From Deltaproteobacteria bacterium (GTDB taxonomy: Bacteria; Desulfobacterota; DSM-4660; Desulfatiglandales; Desulfatiglandaceae): a stretch of DNA of 64,000 nt. Numbering within the stretch: the stretch's first letter is position 1; every line of letters begins with the position of its first letter. Position numbers and translations under genes: made by a program. The notes beneath the pieces are model-generated. The model was not told the DNA's origin. It ran no database searches and saw only the letters and a list, made by a program, of their open reading frames with translations. This document shows, one piece after another, positions 15,969 to 24,800 of the stretch. The stretch lies in assembly GCA_019307815.1 (NCBI GenBank), contig JAFDIV010000006.1, forward strand, positions 1 to 64,000, in the 5' to 3' direction.

Positions 15969-17726
15969 TTATCCTTGCTCCTTTTTCCTTTTCCTGAGCT
16001 CTTCCTCCTTCAGCACCCTTCGGAGCACCTTTCCCACTACAGATGTGGGAAGACTATTACGAAATTCAATCTCTTTGGGCCGTTTGTACCCAGCCAGCTT
16101 TTCCTTGCAAAATGCCAGAAATTCCTCTTCTGTGGCCTTCACCCCTGGCTTGAGTTGAATAAAGGCCTTAATGGACTCCCCTGCATGCGGGTCAGGCACC
16201 CCTACAACGGCGGCCAAGGCCACCTTTGGATGAGTGTAAAGCACCTCTTCGATTTCCTTTGGATAGGCATTGAATCCTCCCACAATGATCATGTCCTTCT
16301 TGCGATCAGTGATCACCAGAAACCCATCCTCATCAAGGTGCCCAATATCACCGGTAAGAAGGTAGCGTTTCCCATTGATCTGGCGGAAGGACTCCTCATT
16401 GGCCTCGGGCTCGTTCCAGTAACCCAGCATCACCTGTGGTCCGCTTACTGCGATCTCTCCATCTTCTCCCTGTGGCAGCTCTTGAATTCCTGTTTCAAGA
16501 TCCACAATCTTCACCTCTGTGTTAGGCACAGGAAGGCCCACTGTGCCTATTTTTCTTTGAGTAGTATTAGTGGGATTTAGTGTCACAATGGGAGATGTCT
16601 CTGTCATGCCATATCCTTCATAAATAACGGCTCCTGTCCTTTTCTCGAATTGCTTGATTACCTCTACCGGAAGGGGGGCCGCACCTGATCCGCAACCCAC
16701 AATGGATGAAAGATCAAACTTGTCCGTAAAGGGGTGGTTGACAATGGCCGAGTAGATAGTGGGCACACCCACAAAAGTAGTGATCTTGTACTTCTCAATG
16801 GCCTTCAGGACCTCTGCAAATGGAGGATTTCCTGCACGGGGGTCAGGAATGCAGACAAGGCGGGAGGCACTGTTGCAGCTTGCCAGCATGCATACGGTCA
16901 AACCAAAGCTGTGATACCAGGGCAGCACGCCTAGGTAGCAATGGGCCCCACCCCTTTTTGCCTTTTTCAATGGTCCGCCCGGATATTCTTCCAGACGTAT
17001 CCACTCCTCCATGACCATCACATTGGACACCAGATTTGAATGGCTCAATACTGCCCCCTTGGGCACACCCGTGGTACCGCCTGTGTACACGATTACTGCC
17101 GGATCATTGACCGGATCCACGTCCACCTGGGGCGGTTCGGGCCGGGAAGACCGAATGATGTCGTCAAACATGAGGTGGCCGGGCTCGTGATGTTCGGCCT
17201 TAGGGATTTTGCCTAACAGGGAGCCCAAAAGTGCCTTTAAGAAGGGAAGGTAGGATTTCACATTGCATACCACCACGGTTTCCACATTAGTATCTTTGAG
17301 CGCTTCAACTGCCGTGGCATAAAACTGTGGATGGTCCATGACAAAGGCAATGCTCGCGCCAGCGTCTTTGAGCTGGTAGTTTAGTTCATGGGCCTTATAA
17401 AGGGGATTACAAGTCACGCACACCCCGCCGGCCTTTAGGGTGCCGAATAGGATTTCAGGATAGTGAGGGATGTTAGGAAGAAAGATGGCAACCCGATCGC
17501 CCTTGTTTAGGCCCTGGTTTATTAGAAAATAGGCGATTCGGTCTGCCGTATCTTTGACTTGGGCAAATGACTTGGAAAAGCCGGAAAAAATAGTATAGGT
17601 ACTGTTTGGAAACTCACTTGCCGCCCAATCTAAGATGGAAAACAATGGCCTTTCATAGCCTGAGACCTCATGGGCCACTCCCTCGGGCCATCTCGGGCCT
17701 TCCCAAGGTCTGTTATGCGAAGACAT
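15969..17726 (-). CDS. Long-chain fatty acyl-CoA synthetase family
   Basis: A 585-residue ANL-superfamily ligase. The AMP-binding loop is VYTGGTTGVPKG, the second motif YEGYGMTETSP, and the hinge/C-terminal motif GDIGHLDEDGFLVITDRKKD. The catalytic C-terminal lysine is in SVVGKVLRR. FadD-like proteins activate fatty or aromatic acids to acyl-CoA through an acyl-adenylate. The ATG at 17726 was preferred because AGGAGG lies 5-6 bases upstream; a GTG two codons earlier overlaps that site. Convergent with the Gate-domain gene. Confidence 0.9.
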   Translation of the reverse strand: MSSHNRPWEGPRWPEGVAHEVSGYERPLFSILDWAASEFPNSTYTIFSGFSKSFAQVKDTADRIAYFLINQGLNKGDRVAIFLPNIPHYPEILFGTLKAGGVCVTCNPLYKAHELNYQLKDAGASIAFVMDHPQFYATAVEALKDTNVETVVVCNVKSYLPFLKALLGSLLGKIPKAEHHEPGHLMFDDIIRSSRPEPPQVDVDPVNDPAVIVYTGGTTGVPKGAVLSHSNLVSNVMVMEEWIRLEEYPGGPLKKAKRGGAHCYLGVLPWYHSFGLTVCMLASCNSASRLVCIPDPRAGNPPFAEVLKAIEKYKITTFVGVPTIYSAIVNHPFTDKFDLSSIVGCGSGAAPLPVEVIKQFEKRTGAVIYEGYGMTETSPIVTLNPTNTTQRKIGTVGLPVPNTEVKIVDLETGIQELPQGEDGEIAVSGPQVMLGYWNEPEANEESFRQINGKRYLLTGDIGHLDEDGFLVITDRKKDMIIVGGFNAYPKEIEEVLYTHPKVALAAVVGVPDPHAGESIKAFIQLKPGVKATEEEFLAFCKEKLAGYKRPKEIEFRNSLPTSVVGKVLRRVLKEEELRKRKKEQG

Positions 17727-17886
17727 GGCCACCTCCTTTTCTAGTAGGGATTTTGGGGTTACTCACCTACAGGAAGAATAGGTTTAACTAAGCAAGGTAA
17801 AGCGAGGCTTCCGAAATGTTACCAAACTTCGCCTTCTATCTTCACATAGGCCCGAGGTTCAGCCACGAATTACGGGTACCACCTTT

Positions 17887-18672
17887 TTAGAGAAGGGTTA
17901 GATCTTCATCCTTCAGGTCCGATACAAACATGTGACCCGGACTATGGGTGATGGCCAGAGGAATCTTTTCAGAGGTGGCCGCCAGTATTGCAGTGACCCC
18001 ACAGGCCCAAAACACGGGAATTTCTTGCTCTTTTATGGTTACAGGATCCCCAAAATCAGGGTGATCCAGATCCGCGATCCCTATCTCCGTTGGGTCCCCC
18101 ATATGTATTGGGGCTCCATGGGTAAGGTGAAATCGGGTGGTTATTTGTGTGGCCCTTATGGCGTGGGCAGGGGACATGGGCCTCATGGTGACCACCAGAG
18201 GGCATGAAAAAGGTCCAGATGGCGTGCAATTCCGGTTCGTGATATACATGGAAACGTTTTTGCCCTCTTCCACGTTACGCACGGGCACACCGGCCCTCAT
18301 TAATGCATTTTCAAAGGAAAAACTGCACCCGAGCAGAAAGCTTACCATGCCCTCGTGGAACAGGTCGGAGACATCATCCACCTCTGCCTTCATCTTCCCA
18401 TATTCGTAGACCCTGTACTTGGGGAGATCTGTTCTGATATCAGCCCCGGTGGCTATGCGTGGCGAGACATGGCCTGGCTCAAGCACATCCAGAATGGGGC
18501 AGGGCTTTGGGTTGCGGACACAAAAGAGGAGAAAGTGGAAGGCATATTCTTGGGGAAGCATCACGAGGTTTGCCTGCACATACCCTGTGCATGCACCGCT
18601 TGTAGGCTTGCGCCATTTCCCAGACCGGATCAGGTCGCGCAGGTCCCGGGGAGAGAGGTTTTCCATGCCCAT
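17887..18672 (-). CDS. DUF1445 family (D-glutamate cyclase-like / putative hydro-lyase)
   Basis: A 261-residue protein matching the DUF1445 family. The start (LSPRDLRDLIRSGKWRKPTSG) is followed by the hallmark GYVQANLVMLPQEYA. Later typical segments are LGCSFSFENAL, VVTMRPM and FWACGVTAILAA, and it ends with the ITHSPGHMFVSDL block. One family member has been shown to cyclise D-glutamate to 5-oxo-D-proline; others are annotated putative hydro-lyases. Several in-frame starts exist (18717, 18672, 18666); 18672 best fits the family N-terminus. It lies near, but not in, the HyuAB operon, which could use 5-oxoproline. Confidence 0.85.
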   Translation of the reverse strand: MGMENLSPRDLRDLIRSGKWRKPTSGACTGYVQANLVMLPQEYAFHFLLFCVRNPKPCPILDVLEPGHVSPRIATGADIRTDLPKYRVYEYGKMKAEVDDVSDLFHEGMVSFLLGCSFSFENALMRAGVPVRNVEEGKNVSMYITNRNCTPSGPFSCPLVVTMRPMSPAHAIRATQITTRFHLTHGAPIHMGDPTEIGIADLDHPDFGDPVTIKEQEIPVFWACGVTAILAATSEKIPLAITHSPGHMFVSDLKDEDLTLL

Positions 18673-18977
18673 AACAATTGGCCCCATCCATGTGCGTGGA
18701 AGAGGTGGCTTTTCCATACACACTGTCTACATTATTTCCTATCATGTTTCAGCAAGGATTAAAAGGCGTAATTTTGCCTTTGATCTAACAGGGCAAGTTC
18801 CTATTCGCACAGTATACCCTTATTTCTTGACACATCCCATGGTTTCCATTAATTAGTGCTTCATTCATACTTCGCCTAAGATCTCCCCCTTTGGTCAAGA
18901 TGACAATATGTAGGAGGAGTGCTTGCCCAGCATAAATCATAGGCGGACTGGCGGGCGCTGCAATCCAAGGGAGTTAA

Positions 18978-18991
18978 GTAAACCAGTTTAC
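18978..18991. promoter_or_regulatory. Palindrome upstream of sugar dehydrogenase
   Basis: GTAAAC-CA-GTTTAC is a perfect 6-2-6 palindrome about 36 bp before the start codon of the nucleotide-sugar dehydrogenase gene. Its position suits an operator, but no regulator is assigned. Confidence 0.4.
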
Positions 18992-19026
18992 ATACCGATA
19001 TGTGAAGCATTATAAGGAGGAGAGCT

Positions 19027-20682
19027 GTGGCCATGGAATACTCAGTGAGCCCGGATGGGGAAAGATTTAAGCTGCCTGAGAAGGCAGATTATGAAAAGGA
19101 ATTTGAAAGGCTTCGTGCACTTGTTGAAGCCAAGAGGGGCGAAGGGCTCGAAATTGTCGTCGTAATGGGTCTTGGATTTGTGGGTGCAGTGATGGCCGGT
19201 GTGGTAGCCGATTCTGTGGACAAGAAGACGGGCAAACCATCCAAGTTCGTTATTGGCATGCAGCGTCCCAGCACCCGCAGCTTTTGGAAGATACCCTTGT
19301 TCAATAGGGGGGAGTCTCCTATAAAGGCGGAAGACCCTGAAGTTGCCCCCATGATACGGCGATGCGTCGTCGAGAAGGGAACACTTACTGCCACATATAC
19401 CTATGATGCTCTAAGCCTTGCAGACGTATTGGTGGTGGATGTACAGTGCGATTTCATAAAGCAGGAACTGGGGAACCTCCGGAGCGGCTACGCGGAGATT
19501 AGTGCATTGGAGGAGAGCTTTAAGGTTATTGGGCAAAAAATTGATCCCCACTGCCTGGTGCTCATCGAAACCACTGTACCGCCTGGCACTACCGAATACG
19601 TGGCCTACCCCATTATCAAAAAGGCCTTCAAGTCCCGTGGTATCACTCAGGAGCCCCTGCTGGCCCATAGTTTTGAAAGGGTAATGCCAGGGCGGGAGTA
19701 TGTGCGGTCTGTAAGGGACTTCTGGCGGGTATGCAGCGGCATTAACCAAGAGGCCAAGGAGCGTGTTACAAAATTCCTTTCTGAAATTCTTAGTGTTGAA
19801 GAATATCCCCTTACTGTGCTTGAAAAGCCCATTGAGAGTGAGACATGCAAGATTGTGGAAAACAGCTTCCGGGCGACCATATTGGCCTTTTTGGATGAAT
19901 GGAGCAAGTTCGCCGAGACCAACGGCGTGGATCTGATAAAGGTCATTGAGGCCATAAAGGTACGACCTACCCATAACAATATCATCTTTCCTGGGCCGGG
20001 CATTGGAGGCTATTGCCTGCCCAAGGACGGGGGCCTTGGGCTTTGGGCATATAAGCACCTTATGGGGTTTGAAAATGACATTTTCAAAATCACGCCTGAG
20101 GCTATTAACATCAATGATACCCGGGCATTGCATGCAGCCCAGTTGGTGCGCGATGCCATGAGGAATATGGGTCGGATAGTGGCTGCTTCACAGATAGCCC
20201 TGCTCGGTGTTTCCTATCGCGAAGACGTGGGGGATACCCGATATAGTGGGTCTGAAATCATAGTACGAAAACTGGTGGAGATGGGAGCGGATGTAAAGGC
20301 CCATGATCCGTATGTGGATCACTGGTGGGAATTGGAAAAACAAGACACCTACCCTGCTGTGGGCACGAGCTGGTCCCGGTTTTTTCGGAACCAGGAACAT
20401 CTCACCGACTTCCGCATGAGCAAGACCTTGGAAGAGGCCTTACAAGGTTCTGATGCGGTTATCTTTGCTGTTCGACATAAACCTTATTTAGAGCTTGACC
20501 CTGATGATGTGGTATCCATGGCAGGAGGACCCCTTGCGGTGGTAGATTGCTTTGGCATACTCAGCGATGCCAAGATAGAGCGCTACTTTGAGCTGGGGTG
20601 TGAAGTGAAGGGCCTGGGCCGGGGTCACATCAACCGAATAAAGGACAGGGTAAGGAAACGAAAGATGGGCCTTGTGAAATAG
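19027..20682 (+). CDS. Nucleotide-sugar (UDP-glucose/GDP-mannose) dehydrogenase family
   Basis: A 551-residue NAD-dependent four-electron dehydrogenase, longer than typical 430-450-residue members. The Rossmann motif VVMGLGFVGAVMAG comes after about 45 extra N-terminal residues. The catalytic cysteine is in PGIGGYCLPKDGG, and the C-terminal UDP-binding domain follows (LLGVSYREDVGDTRYSGS). It probably oxidises a nucleotide-sugar C6 alcohol to the acid for polysaccharide synthesis. The GTG at 19027 is preceded by AAGGAGG at 6 bases; an ATG two codons on is the alternative. The extra N-terminus and an insert (about 60-120) mark it as a divergent subfamily. Confidence 0.88.
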   Translation: MAMEYSVSPDGERFKLPEKADYEKEFERLRALVEAKRGEGLEIVVVMGLGFVGAVMAGVVADSVDKKTGKPSKFVIGMQRPSTRSFWKIPLFNRGESPIKAEDPEVAPMIRRCVVEKGTLTATYTYDALSLADVLVVDVQCDFIKQELGNLRSGYAEISALEESFKVIGQKIDPHCLVLIETTVPPGTTEYVAYPIIKKAFKSRGITQEPLLAHSFERVMPGREYVRSVRDFWRVCSGINQEAKERVTKFLSEILSVEEYPLTVLEKPIESETCKIVENSFRATILAFLDEWSKFAETNGVDLIKVIEAIKVRPTHNNIIFPGPGIGGYCLPKDGGLGLWAYKHLMGFENDIFKITPEAININDTRALHAAQLVRDAMRNMGRIVAASQIALLGVSYREDVGDTRYSGSEIIVRKLVEMGADVKAHDPYVDHWWELEKQDTYPAVGTSWSRFFRNQEHLTDFRMSKTLEEALQGSDAVIFAVRHKPYLELDPDDVVSMAGGPLAVVDCFGILSDAKIERYFELGCEVKGLGRGHINRIKDRVRKRKMGLVK

Positions 20683-20710
20683 CCCAAAGGCCCTCTGCCA
20701 AAATCCAGGC

Positions 20711-21697
20711 TCAGATGTGAAGCTCCACAATGTCGCCGTCCTGGAGCACGTGGTCCTTCTGGATCATTTGACCGTCAAAAACTGCTTTTCCCCATACGCG
20801 CGCATATTTGAGTCTTTGAACAAAGTCTTTATGGATCTTGGCCGCCAAAACCTCCAGGGTGCTCTCTTTGGGCAATATGAACGGGGCATTGAGATCCGGT
20901 TTTTTACCAGGGGCCTTGGTGAAGACGCGGATGATTCCCGCAAGCCTATAAATTTCCTCAATAAGCCGCGTTAAGTTTCTCCCTTTTGTTACAGACACTG
21001 CAATGCAGGGGAGCTTTGTATCGCAAAGCTCCAAGAATATCTCATAGTTCTCCTGATCCTCGCTGCTGTCCACTTTGTTGACAATGACGAAGAATTTCTT
21101 GATGAAAGGGGGTTTCGTAAGATCCTGGGGAACGGGCAGGCCTTCGGCATAGATACGAAACCCTGCCAGCACAGAAATGGTATCTTCCAACTGTTTGAGA
21201 GGGTCAGCATGCAGGTCAACCACTACGGCCACAATATCGCACCTTCGGATAAGGTCAGCCATCCATGGATCCACGTATTCCTTTGTGATGGGCGGTGTGT
21301 CCACCAACTGAAATTGGATGTTTTCAAAGGGAGCCATGCCAGGTGTGGGCTTCCAGGTGCTGTGGGGAAAATCTGCCACCTCTGGCTCTGCATTAGTTAA
21401 GGCTGCTACAAGGGAGGATTTTCCCGTATTGGGTGGGCCCACCAGCACCACCTGGGCAGCACCTTCCTTGTCAATACTATAGGCTGTTTCCCTCTTGCCT
21501 GCCCCCTTTTTTTGTTGGGCCTGGGACTTGAACTTGGATATCTTTCGCCGGACCTCGGCCCTCAGCTTGTCCGTGCCCTTATGCTTGGGCATGATCATCA
21601 GCATTTCTTCCAGGGCCTCAACCTTTTCCTGGGGCGTCTTAGCTTCTCTGAATCTTTTCTCAGCTTCGAAATATTGCGGCGGGAGATTGGCCGGCAT
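20711..21697 (-). CDS. DRG/Obg-type GTPase with TGS domain
   Basis: A 328-residue GTPase. The N-terminal helical region (residues 1-60, rich in Lys/Glu, RAEVRRKISKFKSQAQ) precedes the G domain with G1 GPPNTGKSS, G3 DTPP and G4 NKVD. The C-terminal TGS domain (about 265-328) ends GDIVELHI. The order helical region, G domain, TGS is that of the DRG branch common in archaea and eukaryotes and also present in some bacteria; DRG proteins act on translation. The ATG at 21697 has AGGAG about 10 bases upstream; an in-frame TTG is too close to that site. A 59-aa protein is encoded immediately upstream. Confidence 0.88.
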   Translation of the reverse strand: MPANLPPQYFEAEKRFREAKTPQEKVEALEEMLMIMPKHKGTDKLRAEVRRKISKFKSQAQQKKGAGKRETAYSIDKEGAAQVVLVGPPNTGKSSLVAALTNAEPEVADFPHSTWKPTPGMAPFENIQFQLVDTPPITKEYVDPWMADLIRRCDIVAVVVDLHADPLKQLEDTISVLAGFRIYAEGLPVPQDLTKPPFIKKFFVIVNKVDSSEDQENYEIFLELCDTKLPCIAVSVTKGRNLTRLIEEIYRLAGIIRVFTKAPGKKPDLNAPFILPKESTLEVLAAKIHKDFVQRLKYARVWGKAVFDGQMIQKDHVLQDGDIVELHI

Positions 21698-21726
21698 AAC
21701 CAATAGCTCCTGTTACCCAGCGTATT

Positions 21727-21906
21727 CTAATCCTCCACTATGTATTCCTTCAGCTTTTCTTGCATGGAATCTGGCCACTCATCCTTAAATAGAAATGCCC
21801 TCACCTCCTGTTTTGTGAGGCGTCTCAACACCTCAGCAGGGAGGCTTCTCAAGGCCTCCATTCTGCCGGGCAACGGTTCCTTTTTCTCTTTTTTCTCATT
21901 TCCCAT
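21727..21906 (-). CDS. Small basic/acidic hypothetical protein
   Basis: A 59-residue ORF starting MGNEKKEKKEPLPGRM and ending EKLKEYIVED. A GGGAGAAA site precedes the ATG at suitable spacing. It ends 29 bp before the TGS GTPase gene, so the two are probably cotranscribed. It is highly charged, predicted helical, with no cysteines or membrane segment. The family is not recognised. The good start signal and operon position support it being a real gene; it could be a partner of the GTPase. Confidence 0.6.
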   Translation of the reverse strand: MGNEKKEKKEPLPGRMEALRSLPAEVLRRLTKQEVRAFLFKDEWPDSMQEKLKEYIVED

Positions 21907-21999
21907 ATCATTTCTCCCTGTAAATTATTACCTATCCACATTTCTGTTCAAAATCGCTTCTTTCCATAGGTAGGGGAACGGGATGTTCTCAATTAGCCT

Positions 22000-23277
22000 T
22001 TAACCTTTTGCCTCTTTCGACCTGCCGTTCCCCGGATCTTTATCCACCACCTTGTATAGATAAGGTACGAGCGTGTTTTTGCATACAGTATCCAGTATAT
22101 ACTGGCGCATGACCTTACGGAACATCTTATGCGTATTTGTCCGTGAGAGGTATTCTATGATGCGGCCCGCAGTAAAAAGCGGAGGGTCAGTGGGCCGGAA
22201 AAAACATACTTCCTCACCGATTTCCTTAAATGGCGGTATGTCAGAGCATGCAATGGGCAATTTGATCATCCCTGCTTCCAAAAGCGGAAGCCCAAAGCCT
22301 TCATCCTTGCTTGTCATAAGGAGCAGGTCAGCCATCAGATACATATCGCGGATGAATATGCGATCAGGCACCAGTTTGGTCCTATCCTTGAAGCGGTACT
22401 CGGCCAAAATGGCAATATTGTCCTTCAGGTTCAGCTCATTGATCCAATACCTGAGTCTTCTGTAGTAAGAAATCGCTCTGGCCTCATGGGGGTCATAAGC
22501 CCCTGTCAATACGAATAGCACATTGTAGCCAAGGAGCTTGATACCTCGCACAATATGGATGGAAAGCTCGAGATTCTTCCGAGGCGTTATCCGCGACGGT
22601 TGCACAATGACCAGATCCCGAGCAAAGAGATTCAATTCTTCGGCCAACTTAACGGATCGGGGGTCCAGATAGAAAAAGGTGACTGGATCTATCCCGTTTG
22701 GTATTACTTCCCAATGAATTTTACTGTCATGGGTCCAAAAAAGCTCCCGTCTTGACTCGGAAATGGTTACATAGTGTATGGCCGGATGGGGCCGCCGCAA
22801 CACATTCCATGGATACTGCTCCAAAATTTCCGAGACGTTTTCTTGAAAATAGGGTGAGTCATGGGCCCAGCTTACAACAGCCACAGCGTTTTGTGCTGCA
22901 GCAAATCGCCTAAGGGCCAAGGTAAAAGGAAGATTGAACGGCATTTGAAGGACATTATGAGCCACAATAACATCAAGATTTTCTGACCATCCCTCCAAAA
23001 TTCGCAATATCCGCTCGGTTAGCCTCTTCAATGGCTTAAAGCTCCCTTTATTGGCCTCTTCATGGGCCTTGAGCACCTGAGGATGCTTGGATCCCAATAC
23101 CGGCTCAATGCGCACAGGGAACTCCTCGGCAAATACATCTCCCATTCCAGCCAGAATGGAAACCTGGTGGCCCAGCCTGTTTAGACTATAGGCGTGCTGT
23201 TTCAGGAGTTCTTCCACTCCCCCCACCACAGGTGGGCATGAGTAGTGCAGTATTCCAATGCGCAGTGGTCGTTGCAT
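22000..23277 (-). CDS. GT4-family glycosyltransferase
   Basis: A 425-residue GT-B glycosyltransferase. The N-terminal domain opens LRIGILHYSCPPVVGGVEELLKQHA with the glycine-rich acceptor loop. The C-terminal nucleotide-sugar domain has IVQPSRITPRKNLE and the EX7E motif (EGFGLPLLE). It is probably cytoplasmic or peripheral at the inner membrane. Donor and acceptor are unknown. It lies 56 bp downstream of a second GT4 gene with the same orientation, so the two probably work in sequence on one glycan or glycoside. The ATG at 23277 was preferred over a TTG one codon earlier. Confidence 0.88.
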   Translation of the reverse strand: MQRPLRIGILHYSCPPVVGGVEELLKQHAYSLNRLGHQVSILAGMGDVFAEEFPVRIEPVLGSKHPQVLKAHEEANKGSFKPLKRLTERILRILEGWSENLDVIVAHNVLQMPFNLPFTLALRRFAAAQNAVAVVSWAHDSPYFQENVSEILEQYPWNVLRRPHPAIHYVTISESRRELFWTHDSKIHWEVIPNGIDPVTFFYLDPRSVKLAEELNLFARDLVIVQPSRITPRKNLELSIHIVRGIKLLGYNVLFVLTGAYDPHEARAISYYRRLRYWINELNLKDNIAILAEYRFKDRTKLVPDRIFIRDMYLMADLLLMTSKDEGFGLPLLEAGMIKLPIACSDIPPFKEIGEEVCFFRPTDPPLFTAGRIIEYLSRTNTHKMFRKVMRQYILDTVCKNTLVPYLYKVVDKDPGNGRSKEAKG

Positions 23278-23333
23278 CAAAGAGTCCTTTTAGTGTTAAT
23301 AAGAGTTTTTAGCTCGGCAATGGCCTGCGGCCC

Positions 23334-24590
23334 CTATGGCTCCATAAATGATTCCAAAATATGGAGGAGCCTCCGCTCCAGTACCTCATAGGAAAAATAC
23401 TTTTTTGCCAGCTCGTAATTTTTTTCAAGGGCCGGGCTGAGGTGAGCCGGTTCCAAAAAATACTTCAGCCTTTCCACCACGTCTCTGCTTACAAAGGATT
23501 CAAAGGCGATCACCTCAAACCCACAGGGTTCAATGTCCTCAATGAAAATGGAATATCGGTTCACCACTATGGGTTTTTTAAAATAGACCGCCTCTAGAAA
23601 GGCATTACCAAAGCCCTCGTAACCTGAAGGATAGGTTACCACATCAGCGGCCTGGTATACATCATCCATGGTGTATTCCCTGGCCTGGGAAGAGTTGAAA
23701 CAACGAGCAGAGCCGATCTTATCTCCAATATAGAGCACCTCCACCCCGAGGCGCTCTGCATACTCCACTACCCTGGCCGCATATTGATCCCCTTCGTCTC
23801 CCAAGGAATGGGATACCACCAATCTAGGATGTTCCATCCCCAATAAACTTACCAGTTCAACGGCCCGCTCAATCCATTTCCGTGGCACAACCCGTGTGGG
23901 TTGGAGTATAAAGAGGTCCTTGTCATCAAAGCCCAGCTCTTGTCTGAGCTGGCGGCTTTTGGGGTTTTGCGGCTGCGGAGGGTGTTTGAAGTCAAAAACA
24001 TTGGGAATGATCACATTGCTTATGCCCCGGCGGTAACTAAGCTGCCTGGAGGCGGCCGAGTTTATTACCACATGCCGGATTGTGGACAGATTAGGAGGGA
24101 ATGCATAACAGATGAGGTCCTGAACCGCATTGATCAAAAATCGCTTTCTCTCCCAACTAAAATCATGATGATGGGCTATTACCGGAATACATGTTTCAGC
24201 TACCAGTTCGGTAATGGCGACACCCAAGGGAATATTCATGGGAATGGCCAGTGCGTTCTCAGGAATCAGGACCTGGATATCAAAGGTCCGGCAGAACTCA
24301 TAAAGCCTTTGCTTTAGGTAGGCCGCTATTTCATGGACACGCTTTGTGAGTGAGTGAGGGCGTTGGCAGGTCCCAAAGAAGGCATTGTGCATCTCAAGGA
24401 TTTCAGGGTCCTCAAAATGGGCCTTTGGTTCCAAAAAAGATCGTTCTGGGGGTGTGTCCAATTCACCGGCAAAAAAGAAACATTCATATCCATTGCGCTC
24501 CAGTACCTGGTACCATTTATAGGTCTCCAATGAAACGCCATCTGTTCCTGCAATGCGGGTTGATACAAAGCCAATCCTGTTCACGTCCAT
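23334..24590 (-). CDS. GT4-family glycosyltransferase
   Basis: A 418-residue GT-B enzyme. The N-terminus has RIGFVSTRIAGTDGVSLETYKW. A conspicuous AHHHDFSWERKRF motif lies near residue 165, and the C-terminal domain has LQPTRVVPRKWIE and the EX7E motif (EGFGNAFLEAV). CAGGAGG immediately precedes the ATG. The HHHDFxWERxRF motif marks a subgroup that I associate with glycoside or compatible-solute type glycosyltransferases, but I cannot name a substrate with confidence. It is the first gene of a two-gene set with the next GT4. Confidence 0.88.
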   Translation of the reverse strand: MDVNRIGFVSTRIAGTDGVSLETYKWYQVLERNGYECFFFAGELDTPPERSFLEPKAHFEDPEILEMHNAFFGTCQRPHSLTKRVHEIAAYLKQRLYEFCRTFDIQVLIPENALAIPMNIPLGVAITELVAETCIPVIAHHHDFSWERKRFLINAVQDLICYAFPPNLSTIRHVVINSAASRQLSYRRGISNVIIPNVFDFKHPPQPQNPKSRQLRQELGFDDKDLFILQPTRVVPRKWIERAVELVSLLGMEHPRLVVSHSLGDEGDQYAARVVEYAERLGVEVLYIGDKIGSARCFNSSQAREYTMDDVYQAADVVTYPSGYEGFGNAFLEAVYFKKPIVVNRYSIFIEDIEPCGFEVIAFESFVSRDVVERLKYFLEPAHLSPALEKNYELAKKYFSYEVLERRLLHILESFMEP

Positions 24591-24800
24591 GTCCTCCTGA
24601 AACAGGAAAATGTTATTATCAAGGTATGAAAACTATATGGGATAAGGGATGAAAAGGCAAGATATTCCGAGGACGCGCCTCAGTGGCCCTTAGGTGGATG
24701 GCCAATGCCAAAGGAAACTTCACAGGGCATAGGCCAAAGGAGAAAGGCCCAAGGAAAGGAAAAAAGGATGCGCTGATAGATTGAGGCTGACGGCTCCGTC

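Noticed and set aside
19411-20133. 240-codon open frame opposite the nucleotide-sugar dehydrogenase
   Set aside because: Antisense shadow; the plus-strand gene has clear motifs.
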